A DNA stretch of 64,000 nt from Oscillospiraceae bacterium. Lineage in GTDB: Bacteria; Bacillota; Clostridia; Oscillospirales; Oscillospiraceae. The notes under the pieces were generated by a model. That model had not been told where the DNA came from and did not search any database. It worked only from the letters and a program-made list of their open reading frames with translations. Both the position numbers and the translations under genes were made by a program. The DNA lies in assembly GCA_910574635.1 (NCBI GenBank), contig CAJTCG010000008.1, forward strand, positions 1-64,000, given 5' to 3'. Position 1 is the stretch's first letter. The number at the start of each line of letters is the position of its first letter. Positions 7,935 to 17,053 of the stretch are shown here, piece by piece.

Positions 7935-9284
7935 ATGAACGCCTATCTTTCCAGTGTCATCGAGCATGTAAAGACCCGGCACGCCAACGAGCCGGAGTTT
8001 GTCCAGACGGTGGAGGAGGTTTTGTCCTCTTTGGAGCCCGTCATCGAGAAGCACCCTGAATATGAAAAGGCCGACCTGCTGACCCGCATGGTAGAGCCGG
8101 AGCGGATGTTCACCTTCCGGGTCTGCTGGATGGCGGACGACGGCACCTGGCACACCAACATCGGCTACCGCTGCCAGTTCAACGGGGCCATCGGCCCCTA
8201 CAAGGGCGGCCTGCGGTTCCAGAAGAACGTGTACCCCGGCATTATCAAGTTCCTGGGCTTTGAGCAGGTCTTCAAGAACAGCCTCACCGGCCTGCCCATC
8301 GGCGGCGGCAAGGGCGGCAGCGATTTCGACCCCGCCGGGAAATCCGACGCGGAGATCATGCGTTTTTGCCAGAGCTTCATGCAGGCCCTGTACCGCTACA
8401 TCGGGCCCGACGTGGACGTGCCCGCCGGAGACATGGGTGTGGGGGCCAAGGAAATCGGCTACCTGTACGGCGAATACCGCCGCCTGAAGGGCGCGTTCGA
8501 GAACGGTGTGCTGACCGGCAAGGGCTTCAGCTACGGCGGCTCCCTCATTCGTCCCGAGGCCACGGGCTTTGGCGCAGTTTACTACTTGGAGAATGTCCTC
8601 AAGCACGAGGGCGAGGAACTAAAGGGCAAGACCATTGCCTGTGCGGGCTTCGGCAACGTGACCTGGGGCATCTGCAAGAAGGCCACGGAGCTGGGGGCCA
8701 AGGTCGTCACCTTGTCCGGTCCCGACGGGTATGTGTACGATCCCGACGGCGTGGCCACGGCGGAGAAGATCGCCTATCTGGTGGAGATGCGGAACAGCGG
8801 GCGGAACGTGGTGAAGGACTACGCGGATAAGTTCGGTGTGGAGTTCCACGCGGGGGAGAAGCCCTGGGGCGTGAAGGTGGACGTGGTCATGCCCTCCGCC
8901 ATGCAGAACGATGTGCACATGGAACAGGCGAAGCAAATTGCCGCCAACGGGGTGAAATACTATATCGAAGTGGCGAACATGCCCACCACCAACGATGCGC
9001 TGAAATTCCTGATGGAGCAGCCCGGTGTGATTGTGGCTCCTTCTAAGGCGGTCAACGCGGGCGGCGTGGCCACCTCCGCCCTGGAGATGGCCCAGAACAG
9101 CGAGCGGCTGGTGTGGACCGAGGAAGAGGTCGACAAGCAGCTCCACCAGATCATGGACACGATTTACAGCATGAGCGTGGAGGCCGCGGAAATGTACGGC
9201 CTTGGCTACAACCTGGTGGCGGGCGCCAACATCGCGGGCTTCCAGAGAGTGGCCGACGCCATGATGGCGCAAGGCGTATTTTAA
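7935..9284 (+). CDS. gdhA: NADP-specific glutamate dehydrogenase
   Basis: 449 residues, the normal length for hexameric NADP-type enzymes. It interconverts 2-oxoglutarate plus ammonia and glutamate in the cytoplasm. Visible are the N-terminal substrate domain with GPYKGGLRF and the catalytic-lysine region LPIGGGKGGSDFDP near residues 120-135, then PAGDMGVGAKE, and the nucleotide-binding fold GFGNVTWG near 240. The ATG at 7935 with AGAGGAGG upstream is used rather than an earlier frame extension. A strong terminator follows. It is a single-gene unit with its own promoter. Confidence 0.97.
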   Translation: MNAYLSSVIEHVKTRHANEPEFVQTVEEVLSSLEPVIEKHPEYEKADLLTRMVEPERMFTFRVCWMADDGTWHTNIGYRCQFNGAIGPYKGGLRFQKNVYPGIIKFLGFEQVFKNSLTGLPIGGGKGGSDFDPAGKSDAEIMRFCQSFMQALYRYIGPDVDVPAGDMGVGAKEIGYLYGEYRRLKGAFENGVLTGKGFSYGGSLIRPEATGFGAVYYLENVLKHEGEELKGKTIACAGFGNVTWGICKKATELGAKVVTLSGPDGYVYDPDGVATAEKIAYLVEMRNSGRNVVKDYADKFGVEFHAGEKPWGVKVDVVMPSAMQNDVHMEQAKQIAANGVKYYIEVANMPTTNDALKFLMEQPGVIVAPSKAVNAGGVATSALEMAQNSERLVWTEEEVDKQLHQIMDTIYSMSVEAAEMYGLGYNLVAGANIAGFQRVADAMMAQGVF

Positions 9285-9306
9285 TCATCGTTCAGATAAT
9301 AAAGCA

Positions 9307-9341
9307 GCCGGTCGATGTCTTTATCGACCGGCGCTTTTTTT
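9307..9341 (+). terminator. Terminator of gdhA
   Basis: Stem GCCGGTCGAT (9307-9316) with ATCGACCGGC (9323-9332), then GC and seven T residues (9335-9341). The right arm overlaps the end of the convergent ruvX gene. Confidence 0.9.
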
Positions 9342-9743
9342 ATAGGTCAGATAGCCCTCCAAGATTAGGGACGCCGCTACGGCGTCTACAGTCTTCTTCC
9401 GCTGTCTGCCGTTTTTTCCGGCGTTGAAGAGAATCTGGTGGGCGTCAATGGTGGTCCTGCGTTCGTCCCAGAGGACCACCGGCAGGCCGGAAACCTCCCG
9501 GAGCAACTCCGCCAGGGCCTCCGCCTTCTCGGCCCGGGGGCCCCGGGTGCCGTCCATGTTCCGGGGATGGCCCAGCACCAGTTCCTCCGCGCCGTGCTCT
9601 CGGGCCAGGGCGGTGATTTGCTCCGCCACCGTTTCCGGCCGGTAGGCGGTGATGGTAGTAGTAAAGCCCGTCAGGAATCCGGTGGGGTCGGAGATGGCGA
9701 CGCCGGTGTGGGCGTCTCCGTAGTCGATGGCCATGATGCGCAT
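9321..9743 (-). CDS. ruvX: Holliday junction resolvase-like YqgF/RuvX protein
   Basis: 140 residues of the RNase H-like YqgF fold. MRIMAIDYGDAHTGVA at the start gives the first metal-binding aspartate, followed by LVLGHPRNMDGTRGPRA near residue 55 and the WDERRTT motif near 95 with the remaining acidic residues; VDAVAASLIL at the end completes the site. In bacteria the family is linked to 16S rRNA 5-prime end maturation. The start at 9743 is chosen because the family begins with this MRI sequence. Confidence 0.93.
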   Translation of the reverse strand: MRIMAIDYGDAHTGVAISDPTGFLTGFTTTITAYRPETVAEQITALAREHGAEELVLGHPRNMDGTRGPRAEKAEALAELLREVSGLPVVLWDERRTTIDAHQILFNAGKNGRQRKKTVDAVAASLILEGYLTYKKSAGR

Positions 9744-9803
9744 GGGAGCCCTCTTTCCGCGGCCTGGGCCGCTGGTGATGCCGCCGGACCCGGCGGGAAG
9801 GGA

Positions 9804-9838
9804 AAAAGAGGCCATGGCGGACTGCCACGGCCTCTTTT
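9804..9838. terminator. Terminator of the rplJ-rplL operon
   Basis: AAAAGAGGCC (9804-9813) pairs with GGCCTCTTTT (9829-9838), with further pairing ATGGC/GCCAC inside. On the minus strand the hairpin ends in a T-run. It closes the operon, so rpoB does not follow directly here. Confidence 0.85.
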
Positions 9839-9858
9839 GAATGTGCGGATAAGCGGAA

Positions 9859-10230
9859 TTACTTCAGCTCGACCTTGCCGCCGGCTTCCTCGATCTGCTT
9901 CTTGAGAGCCTCGGCGTCGTCCTTGGAAGCGCCTTCCTTGATGGTGGCGGGAGCGCCTTCCACGGTGGCCTTGGCCTCGGCCAGGCCCTGGCCGGTGATC
10001 TCGCGGACAACCTTGATGACCTTGATCTTGGCGGCGGCGTCGAAGCCGGTCAGGACCACGTCGAATTCGGTCTTCTCCTCAGCGGCGGGAGCGGCGCCAC
10101 CGGCGGCGGGGGCGGCCATGGCGGCGGCGGAAACGCCGAACTCCTCCTCCAGGGCGTGGACGAGCTCACTGAGCTCCAGAACGGTCAGGCCCTTGATCTC
10201 TTCGATCATGGCGGTAACTTTCTCAGACAT
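9859..10230 (-). CDS. rplL: 50S ribosomal protein L7/L12
   Basis: 123 residues: N-terminal dimerisation helices (about 1-35), an alanine- and glycine-rich hinge near 36-52 and the globular C-terminal domain (TEFDVVL, KVIREITG-like [15 protein letters not shown]). This is the stalk protein that recruits translation GTPases. It lies 49 bases downstream of rplJ and shares its promoter. Confidence 0.98.
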   Translation of the reverse strand: MSEKVTAMIEEIKGLTVLELSELVHALEEEFGVSAAAMAAPAAGGAAPAAEEKTEFDVVLTGFDAAAKIKVIKVVREITGQGLAEAKATVEGAPATIKEGASKDDAEALKKQIEEAGGKVELK

Positions 10231-10279
10231 TGTATGGAACCTCCTGATAGTAAATTTTTATGAAAGGATGGGGGGCCGC

Positions 10280-10804
10280 TTACTCGGCGGCGGGGGCTTC
10301 TTCGGCGGGCGCGCCCTGCTTCTCGGCAATCTGCTTCAGGACCACGGCCAAGCCGGTGATGGGGGCCAGCATGGTGCCCAGGACCTGGGCCTGGAGGACG
10401 GGCAGAGCGGGGATGGAGGCCAGGGACTTGATGGTGGCCAGATCCACGGGCTTGCCGTCCATAAAGCCGCCCTTGATCTCGAACTTGTCCTTCAGTTTCT
10501 CGGCGTAGTTGTTCATGACCCGGGCGGGAGCCACGGGATCGTCGCACAGCGCCAGGGAAGTGGTGCCGTTGAGCAGATCGTCCAGATCGCTCAGGCCGGT
10601 GTTGTTGAAAGCGAAGCGGAGCAGCGTATTTTTGATAACGGCGTAATCCACCGCGTTCTCACGGCACTCCCGGCGCAGGGCGGTATCCTCTTCGACGGTG
10701 ATTCCCTTATAGTCGACGATGACGCCCGCGGTGGCCTTCTGGATCTTCTCGGTCAGTTCGGCGACGATGGCCTGCTTCTCGGATAAGACTTTCGCGTTAG
10801 GCAT
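10280..10804 (-). CDS. rplJ: 50S ribosomal protein L10
   Basis: 174 residues with the L10 N-terminal rRNA-binding domain (ITVEEDTALRRECR; VIKNTLLRFA) and the C-terminal helix with AAE-rich end that anchors L7/L12 dimers. The ATG at 10804 is preceded by GGAGGTG, which excludes a much longer extension through the leader. The upstream leader is a recognisable L10 leader RNA with an attenuator, so expression is probably autogenously controlled. Confidence 0.97.
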   Translation of the reverse strand: MPNAKVLSEKQAIVAELTEKIQKATAGVIVDYKGITVEEDTALRRECRENAVDYAVIKNTLLRFAFNNTGLSDLDDLLNGTTSLALCDDPVAPARVMNNYAEKLKDKFEIKGGFMDGKPVDLATIKSLASIPALPVLQAQVLGTMLAPITGLAVVLKQIAEKQGAPAEEAPAAE

Positions 10805-10825
10805 GGTTGTTTTCACCTCCATAGG

Positions 10826-10955
10826 AATGGGAATGCGCGTTCTAAAAAAAGGAACGCCCCTGTGTCCGCGAAGGCACAAGGACGCATAGCAAATACACAT
10901 TTGCCGCCCTCGGCAGGATTTACAGGCAAAGCCCACCTGCTGTCTTTGGAACGCA
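10826..10955 (-). ncRNA. L10 leader RNA (autoregulatory r-protein leader)
   Basis: The minus-strand leader contains the conserved AGACAGCAGGTGG and AATCCTGCCGAGG segments of the Firmicutes L10 leader, which bind the L10-(L7/L12)4 complex. Downstream lies a GC-rich stem plus T-run that can act as attenuator. Boundaries are approximate. Confidence 0.85.
10844..10882 (-). terminator. Attenuator in the L10 leader
   Basis: CCTTGTG-type arm (10881-10875) pairs with the CACAGGGG arm (10864-10857); seven T residues follow on the minus strand (10850-10844), 40 bases before the rplJ start codon. Confidence 0.7.
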
Positions 10956-10961
10956 ACTGTT

Positions 10962-10990
10962 ATTATATGCATGCGGAGGGGAATTGTCAA
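10962..10990 (-). promoter_or_regulatory. Consensus SigA promoter of rplJ-rplL
   Basis: Perfect TTGACA (10990-10985) and perfect TATAAT (10967-10962) with a 17-base spacer on the minus strand. The predicted start near 10955 coincides with the beginning of the L10 leader. Confidence 0.92.
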
Positions 10991-11107
10991 TACCCAAAAC
11001 AAAATTTTCCGTAACGGGTTGTAAAAAAATGTTACCGTTTTGAGATTACAGCGGAGCGGGCGGGACGTATACTGCTGATACAATATTATTATAAAGGAGC
11101 GGGGAGC

Positions 11108-12274
11108 ATGAAAAGACTGCTGGGCGTTTTGGCGCTGGTGCTGCTGCTGGCGGCTTGCGGGCAGGCGAAGATGTCGGAAATGCCGCCGGAGGAGGCGAAA
11201 ACAGAGGCTCCGGCGGAAACGCCGGAGGAGATGGACGAATATGAGACTTTGATTGCGGCTGCGCCGGTTGCCCAGGTAGCAGGGGAGCCTCTTTCACCGG
11301 ATGGACGCTTTGAGGCCAGGGCCGAGGGGGCCAGCGGCGAGTATGTCAGCGGCATACAACCCCCGGAGTATCTGCAAATCATAGACCGGGAGACGGGTGA
11401 GGTGCTGTGGCAGGACCATGGCTGGCTGGAGCAGTCCATCCTCTGGTCCCCGGAGGGGGGCTTTGCCGCCCTGGCCCGGAGCGCCCGGACGTGGTGCTGT
11501 ATCACTATTCTTGAGACGGAGAACTGGACCAGCTGGGACGTTGCCCTGCCGGACGGAAGCTCTATCCCGGAGTATACGTTTTTGCCGTACAACGAGCCAT
11601 GGGGAGAGTGGAAATCCGAGAACAGCCTGGATTTGACCATTGGCTGGGGCGGAGACGCTGGAGAGCAGAGCTTCTATCAGTGCGATGTTTGGGTGAAACC
11701 AGACGGTGTGACCGGGGAGTCCCGGGAGAGGACCCTGGAAACCCTGGGAAGCTGGGATTTTACCCACGACGGACAACCGGAGACGGTGGAGCTGGAGACG
11801 CTCCTGTTTCCCGGTGGAGAAGCGCCGGAATACTTGGAGCTGCGGGTCCTGGACGGAAAGGAGGTTCTCTGGCAGGATACCGCTTCGGCGCATCATGTGG
11901 GTGAAAACAGCTTTTACGCCCTTCAATTGGACGGGCAGGACTACCTGCTCCAGTATGTTCCCAGCATGGGCCAGGGATTCGGTTCCTACCAGTATCGGGT
12001 CTTCTCTCTGGACAGCGCGGGGGAGCCGGTGATTTTCCGGGAAAACCATATGGAGTTCGACATCAACTTCGGCAGTCCGGTCCATGAGAGCTTTGACATT
12101 CCGAAGATCGCCGCCTTCTTGCGGGAGGTCCACGGGTATCTGGACCAGGGCCAGGAGCTGGTGAACACGCTTTGGGGAGAAATCGACTTGGGCAATGTGG
12201 ACTACAGCGATGTCACCGCACTGGAACAAGCGCTGAAACAATTTCAGAAAGAGTACGGGGGACCAGTGGAATAA
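11108..12274 (+). CDS. Lipoprotein of unknown function
   Basis: 388 residues with a signal peptide and lipobox LLLAAC near residues 12-17, an acidic Pro/Glu-rich linker to about residue 45, then a long beta-rich domain with repeated ITGEVLW- and VLWQD-like segments that could form propeller-like or TolB-type blades. No named family recognised. AAAGGAG lies upstream of the ATG. A terminator follows. Single-gene unit, probably displayed on the outer face of the membrane. Confidence 0.7.
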   Translation: MKRLLGVLALVLLLAACGQAKMSEMPPEEAKTEAPAETPEEMDEYETLIAAAPVAQVAGEPLSPDGRFEARAEGASGEYVSGIQPPEYLQIIDRETGEVLWQDHGWLEQSILWSPEGGFAALARSARTWCCITILETENWTSWDVALPDGSSIPEYTFLPYNEPWGEWKSENSLDLTIGWGGDAGEQSFYQCDVWVKPDGVTGESRERTLETLGSWDFTHDGQPETVELETLLFPGGEAPEYLELRVLDGKEVLWQDTASAHHVGENSFYALQLDGQDYLLQYVPSMGQGFGSYQYRVFSLDSAGEPVIFRENHMEFDINFGSPVHESFDIPKIAAFLREVHGYLDQGQELVNTLWGEIDLGNVDYSDVTALEQALKQFQKEYGGPVE

Positions 12275-12280
12275 GAGACT

Positions 12281-12312
12281 GCCGTCCAAGAATTCCTGGA
12301 CGGCATTTCTCC
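12281..12312 (+). terminator. Terminator between convergent lipoprotein and dapA genes
   Basis: GCCGTCCA (12281-12288) pairs with TGGACGGC (12297-12304), followed by ATTTCTCCTTT. Confidence 0.75.
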
Positions 12313-12313
12313 T

Positions 12314-13201
12314 TTACACCACAAGCCCATACTGGGACAACGCGGTTTTTATGCGCTCCAGATTCTCGGGCACAGGCGGGCACATGGGAGAGCGGAGCGC
12401 TCCGACCCGCCAGCCCAGCAGAGAAAGGGCGGTCTTTACCGGGATGGGGTTCACCTCGCAGAACATGGCGTCGCAGAAGTCCTTTAAATGCACCTGCAAT
12501 TCCCCGGCGGCGGCGAAGTCGTTTTTCAGGCACAGCTGAGTCAGCCGGTGCATTTCCGCCGGGAGGATATTCGCCGCCACGGAGATAACCCCCTTGCCCC
12601 CCAGGGCACAGATAGGGACGGTTTCGTCATCGTTGCCGGACCAAATGGTGAAGTCCTTTGGGCAGAGGGACCGGGTCCGCTGGATGTTCCCCAGGTTTCC
12701 CGACGCCTCCTTAACTCCCGCGATGTTGGGGTGCTCCGCCAAGGCGGCGTAAGTCTCCGGGGCAACGCTGACCCCGGTGCGGGAGGGGACGTTATACAGG
12801 ATGATGGGCAGGGAAACCGCGTCCGCGATGGTTCGATAATGCCGGATCAGCCCCGCCTGGGTGGCTTTGTTGTAGTAGGGCGTCACCACCAGCAGGGCGT
12901 CGGCCCCCCGGCGCTCCGCCTCCCGGGAAAGGGTGACGGCGTTTTCCGTAGAGTTGGACCCGGACCCGGCAATGACCGGGACCCGGCTTCCCACATGCCG
13001 GACGCAGAAGGCGACGGCCTCCGACCGCTCCTGGTAGGTCATGGCGCTGGCCTCGCCGGTGGTGCCGCAGACGACCACGGCGTCCGTCCCGTTCTCCAGC
13101 TGGAAGTCCAGCAGCTCCCCCAAGGTCTCAAAGTCCACGCCGCCGTCCTTGAACGGCGTGACAATTGCAACCGCAGAGCCTGTAAAGATAGGATGCTTCA
13201 C
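12314..13201 (-). CDS. dapA: 4-hydroxy-tetrahydrodipicolinate synthase
   Basis: 295 residues, TIM-barrel of the DapA family. It condenses pyruvate with aspartate semialdehyde, the first committed step to diaminopimelate, lysine and dipicolinate. Visible are CGTTGEA near residues 45-51, the YNVPSRTG tyrosine motif near 137 and the Schiff-base lysine in GVKEASGN near 165. The asd gene, which supplies its substrate, lies directly upstream in the same direction with a hairpin between them. Confidence 0.96.
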   Translation of the reverse strand: MKHPIFTGSAVAIVTPFKDGGVDFETLGELLDFQLENGTDAVVVCGTTGEASAMTYQERSEAVAFCVRHVGSRVPVIAGSGSNSTENAVTLSREAERRGADALLVVTPYYNKATQAGLIRHYRTIADAVSLPIILYNVPSRTGVSVAPETYAALAEHPNIAGVKEASGNLGNIQRTRSLCPKDFTIWSGNDDETVPICALGGKGVISVAANILPAEMHRLTQLCLKNDFAAAGELQVHLKDFCDAMFCEVNPIPVKTALSLLGWRVGALRSPMCPPVPENLERIKTALSQYGLVV

Positions 13202-13225
13202 AGATAAAACTCCTTTCTTTGTATA

Positions 13226-13258
13226 GAAAAAGGCTCGCCGCGCGTCTGCGGCAAGCCT
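13226..13258 (-). terminator. Hairpin with T-run between asd and dapA
   Basis: AGGCTTGCCGC/GCGGCGAGCCT stem (13258-13248 with 13241-13231) followed by five T on the minus strand. It can terminate or attenuate transcription from asd into dapA, whose start is 25 bases further. Confidence 0.75.
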
Positions 13259-13278
13259 CTTCCTTGGTGAAAACGGAT

Positions 13279-14370
13279 TTATTTCGCCTCAATATAGCCC
13301 TTTGCGCACAGCAGTTCGGCCAGGAGTACCGCGCCGCCCGCCGCGCCCCGGAGGGTATTGTGGCTCAGACCCACAAACTTATAGTCATATTGGGTATCCT
13401 CCCGCAGACGGCCCAGGGAGACGGCCATGCCGTTTTCCAGGTTCCGGTCCAGCCGGGTCTGGGGGCGGTCCGGCTCTTCGAAGTAGTGGAGGAACTGCTT
13501 GGGGGCGGAGGGAAGGCCCAGCTCCTGGGCGGGGCCCCGGAAGGCGGCCCAGTCGGCCTTAATCTGCTCAATGGAGGGTTTTTTGCCCTCCCGGAACTTT
13601 ACAAATACCGCCGCCATGTGACCGTCCTGGCAGGCCACCCGGAAGCACTGGGCGGTGATGGCGGGGCCCTGAGCCTTGACGATTTTGCCGTCTTCCACCT
13701 TGCCCCAGAGTTTCAGAGGCTCCTGTTCGCTCTTTTCCTCCTCGCCGCCGATGTAGGGGATGCAGTTGTCCACCATCTCCGGCCAGCGCTCAAAGGTTTT
13801 CCCCGCGCCGGAGATGGCCTGATACGTACAAACCAGGGCTTTTTCCACACCGTATTTCAGAAGGGGATGCAGGGCCGGGACATAGCTCTGGAGGGAGCAG
13901 TTGCTTTTCACGACGATGAAACCCCGTTTGGTGCCCAGGCGCCTGCGCTGGGCCTCGATGATCTCAATATGCTCCGCGTTCAGCTCCGGCACCACCATGG
14001 GTACGTCGTCCGTCCAGCGGTGGGCGGAGTTGTTAGAGACAATGGGGCACTCCAGCTTGGCGTATTTCTCCTCCAGAGCCCGGATGTCTTCCTTTTTCAT
14101 GTCCACGGCGCAGAAGCAGAAGTCCACCTGGGACGCCAGTTTCTCCGCGTCGGCTTCAGCGTCCAGAATGACCAGGTTCCTGGCCTCCTCCGGCATGGGG
14201 CAGGTCATGGCCCAGCGGGGGGCCGCGGCCTCCTCGTAGGTTTTTCCGGCGCTTCGGGCGCTGGCGGCCACCGCCGTCAGCTGGAACCAGGGATGGTTTT
14301 CCAAAAGGGTGACAAAGCGCTGGCCCACCATGCCGGTGCAGCCGATCACGCCGGCCTTGTACTGTTTCAT
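13279..14370 (-). CDS. asd: Aspartate-semialdehyde dehydrogenase
   Basis: 363 residues. It reduces aspartyl phosphate to aspartate semialdehyde for lysine, threonine, methionine and diaminopimelate synthesis. The N-terminal nucleotide-binding GCTGMVGQR (residues 10-18), the catalytic cysteine in VVKSNCSLQS near residue 154 and the histidine region near GLSHNTLRG fit the yeast/archaeal-type subfamily. The ATG at 14370 with GGGAGGAG upstream is preferred to a longer frame extension. Confidence 0.94.
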   Translation of the reverse strand: MKQYKAGVIGCTGMVGQRFVTLLENHPWFQLTAVAASARSAGKTYEEAAAPRWAMTCPMPEEARNLVILDAEADAEKLASQVDFCFCAVDMKKEDIRALEEKYAKLECPIVSNNSAHRWTDDVPMVVPELNAEHIEIIEAQRRRLGTKRGFIVVKSNCSLQSYVPALHPLLKYGVEKALVCTYQAISGAGKTFERWPEMVDNCIPYIGGEEEKSEQEPLKLWGKVEDGKIVKAQGPAITAQCFRVACQDGHMAAVFVKFREGKKPSIEQIKADWAAFRGPAQELGLPSAPKQFLHYFEEPDRPQTRLDRNLENGMAVSLGRLREDTQYDYKFVGLSHNTLRGAAGGAVLLAELLCAKGYIEAK

Positions 14371-14556
14371 AGTATGCTCCTCCCGCCGCGCTGGTGCTTG
14401 TACGCTCTCGGATTTCCTGGTTGAATTCAACGCGGTCTTGTATTATAATATGGGCATGTGACAACAATTGTGCCTGACATGTGGACAAATGTTTTCTGTA
14501 CGTAATGGTATCATGATTTTCCCGGCGCGTCAAGCCGGGGAACATTGGGAGGTTCC

Positions 14557-15954
14557 ATGAAAAATAAGCTGCTGCCCCTCTTTTTCGTTGTGACATTTTT
14601 TCTCCTCAGCGCGCCGTCCGCTTCCGCCGTGACCAACGGCGTGGTAAAGGTGGGGCTGCGCTACGGCAGCTCTGCCCTGGCCTCCGCAAACCTGGAGAAC
14701 GCAGAGGGGGCGGGTTATGAGTTCGGCTATTATGACGGGGACCGGAGGTTCGTGGCCCTGGGACAGACGGATGTAACCACTATCACCATGAGCCCCTCCG
14801 GAGGCTCCTCCGTTACCGTGACCCGGACCGGCACCTCGGAGGTCCTCTATGAGCACTTTGATCGAGACCATCCGCTGGGCGTCCGCCCCTTTGGAACGAT
14901 TACCTGGTTCAAGGGCTGCCAGTATGCCGGAGGCTTTGAGTATGTTCCAGAGAGTGCGGGAAGCCTGAGGGTCATCAATGTAGTGGACCTGGAGGACTAT
15001 GTAAAAGGCGTGGTTCCCTATGAGATGCCGGGGGACTGGCCCCTGGAGGCTCTGGAGGCCCAGGCCGTCTGCGCCCGGACCTTTGCCCAGGGACACAGCA
15101 AGCACTTGCGGGAGTATGGCTTCGACGTGTGCGGCGGCGTGGACTGCCAGGTCTACAACGGCCACGGCAGCGGCGGGGCGGGCCCCTCGGAGACCAGTGA
15201 CAGGGCGGTGGAAAACACCGCGGGGCTTTGCATCTACTACAACGGAACCTTGGTGCAGGACGCGGTCTACCACTCCTCCGACGGCGGGGCCACGGAGGAC
15301 GGGGCCAACGTCTGGGGCACGGAGACCGGGTATTTGAAAGGGAAGGCCGACCCCTACGAGGCCCAGACCTCCGTTCCCAACAACAGCTATTCCGTCACCT
15401 ATACCGCCGGGGAGCTGAGCTGGATTCTGGATCAAAAGGGCCATTCGGTGGGCACGGTCCAGGATGTGTATGTCTCGGAGTACACCCCCCTGGGGAACGT
15501 GAAGCAGGTGACCTTTGTGGGAACCGCCGGGACGAAGACCTTCACCGGCGACGACTGCCGGATGATCTTTTACAGCAGCACCTATCAAAAATCCGTCAGC
15601 AGCATGCGTTTCGACATCAACGGCCGGAGGGGCGGAACCGGAGGCCTCTCCGTCAACGGCACCGGGCAGCTTTCCTCTTTGGACGGCGTTTCCGTGATTT
15701 CCGGTGGCGGAACAGTGAGCACGCTGTGGGGAAACTCTGCCTCAGCCATCACCTCCTCCGGCACTGCAACCGTTTCCGGCGAGGCTCGCCAGCCCTCCGG
15801 CGGCGGGAATTCCAATGGGAATTTTGTCATCACCGGCACCGGAAACGGACACAACGTAGGCATGAGCCAGTACGGGGCCAAGGCCATGGCGGAACTGGGC
15901 TACAGCTCTCAGGAGATTTTGAACTTCTACTACACAGATATTACCATCAGATAA
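14557..15954 (+). CDS. SpoIID/LytB domain protein, probable cell-wall lytic transglycosylase
   Basis: 465 residues with a signal peptide (cleavage after SAPSASA near residue 24). The SpoIID/LytB domain is clear: VVDLEDYVKGVVPYEMPGDW with its catalytic-region glutamate near 150-170, ALEAQAVCARTFA, and near the C-terminus GHNVGMSQYGAKAMAELGYS, the family signature. SpoIID itself is a denuding transglycosylase of engulfment; this longer version with a serine- and glycine-rich insert is exported but the exact role is not shown. The ATG at 14557 has GGGAGG six bases before it. It is divergent from asd and 9 bases upstream of queA. Confidence 0.9.
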   Translation: MKNKLLPLFFVVTFFLLSAPSASAVTNGVVKVGLRYGSSALASANLENAEGAGYEFGYYDGDRRFVALGQTDVTTITMSPSGGSSVTVTRTGTSEVLYEHFDRDHPLGVRPFGTITWFKGCQYAGGFEYVPESAGSLRVINVVDLEDYVKGVVPYEMPGDWPLEALEAQAVCARTFAQGHSKHLREYGFDVCGGVDCQVYNGHGSGGAGPSETSDRAVENTAGLCIYYNGTLVQDAVYHSSDGGATEDGANVWGTETGYLKGKADPYEAQTSVPNNSYSVTYTAGELSWILDQKGHSVGTVQDVYVSEYTPLGNVKQVTFVGTAGTKTFTGDDCRMIFYSSTYQKSVSSMRFDINGRRGGTGGLSVNGTGQLSSLDGVSVISGGGTVSTLWGNSASAITSSGTATVSGEARQPSGGGNSNGNFVITGTGNGHNVGMSQYGAKAMAELGYSSQEILNFYYTDITIR

Positions 15955-15963
15955 GGATATGAC

Positions 15964-16989
15964 ATGAAGACAAGCGATTTTTACTATGACCTCCCCCAGG
16001 AGCTCATCGCCCAGACGCCCATGGAAAAGCGGGACGGCTCCCGGCTGATGACCCTGGACCGCCGGACGGGGGAGACCGGACACCGGCATTTCTACGACCT
16101 GCCGTCCCTGCTGCGGCCCGGGGACTGCCTGATTATGAACGACTCCCGGGTCCTGCCCGCCCGGCTTCTGGGGCGGAGGCTGCCGGGAGGCGGGGCCTGT
16201 GAGGTGCTGCTGCTGACCGATAAGGGGGAAAATGTCTGGGAGTGCCTGGTCCGGCCTGGGCGGAAGCTGCGCGCCGGGGCCCGGATGACCTTTGGCGACG
16301 GCTCCCTTACCGCCGAGGTGGCGGAGGAGCTGGCGGACGGAAACCGCCTGGTCCGCTTTGCGTATGAGGGAATTTTCCTGGAGGTGCTGGAGCGCCTGGG
16401 GAAGATGCCCCTGCCGCCTTACATCAAAGAAGAGCTCCAGGACCAGGAGCGGTATCAGACGGTTTACTCCAAGGTTCTGGGCAGTGCCGCCGCCCCCACG
16501 GCGGGGCTCCATTTTACGCCGGAGCTGCTGAGGGAACTTGAGTCCAAGGGTGTGAACCTGGGCTATGTGACTCTTCATGTGGGACTGGGAACCTTCCGCC
16601 CGGTGAAGGAGGAGGCCATCGAGGACCACGATATGCACAGCGAGTTCTGCACGGTTCCGCCGGAGACGGCGGAGCTTATCAACCGCACCAAAGCGGCCGG
16701 AGGCCGGGTCATCTGCGTGGGAACCACCTCCTGCCGGACGCTGGAGAGCTGGGCAGGGGAGGACGGGCACATGGAGGCCCGGTCCGGCTGGACGAATATC
16801 TACCTTTATCCCGGCTCCCGGTTCAAGGTGATGGACGGCCTGGTAACGAACTTCCACCTGCCGGAGAGCACCCTGATTATGCTGGTGTCCGCCTTCGCGG
16901 GACGGGAGGCGGTGCTGGCCGCCTACCGGGAGGCGGTGAAGGAGCGATACCGCTTTTTCTCCTTCGGCGATGCCATGTTTATTGGATAA
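15964..16989 (+). CDS. queA: S-adenosylmethionine:tRNA ribosyltransferase-isomerase
   Basis: 341 residues, full length. It transfers and isomerises the ribosyl part of SAM onto preQ1 in tRNA, giving epoxyqueuosine. Characteristic segments are [12 protein letters not shown] at the start, [11 protein letters not shown] near residue 58, [12 protein letters not shown] near 175, THVGLGTF-type [11 protein letters not shown] near 205 and the end [10 protein letters not shown]. The usual downstream partner tgt is not here; a terminator and the prophage follow at once, so the prophage probably separates queA from its old neighbours. Confidence 0.97.
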   Translation: MKTSDFYYDLPQELIAQTPMEKRDGSRLMTLDRRTGETGHRHFYDLPSLLRPGDCLIMNDSRVLPARLLGRRLPGGGACEVLLLTDKGENVWECLVRPGRKLRAGARMTFGDGSLTAEVAEELADGNRLVRFAYEGIFLEVLERLGKMPLPPYIKEELQDQERYQTVYSKVLGSAAAPTAGLHFTPELLRELESKGVNLGYVTLHVGLGTFRPVKEEAIEDHDMHSEFCTVPPETAELINRTKAAGGRVICVGTTSCRTLESWAGEDGHMEARSGWTNIYLYPGSRFKVMDGLVTNFHLPESTLIMLVSAFAGREAVLAAYREAVKERYRFFSFGDAMFIG

Positions 16990-17014
16990 AGGATGGTCCA
17001 GCAGAAAATGACGA

Positions 17015-17053
17015 GCCCGGAACCCCTTGAAATCAGGGGCTCCGGGCTTTTTT
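17015..17053. terminator. Strong terminator between queA and the recombinase
   Basis: GCCCGGA (17015-17021) with TCCGGGC (17041-17047), an inner CCCCT/AGGGG stem and six T residues (17048-17053). It ends rightward queA transcription; the convergent recombinase stop codon overlaps the T-run. The prophage junction lies in or next to this region. Confidence 0.85.

Noticed and set aside
14400..14500. Promoter for asd with TATAAT near 14440
   Set aside because: A TATAAT is present on the minus strand but no acceptable -35 box stands 16-18 bases upstream; not listed.
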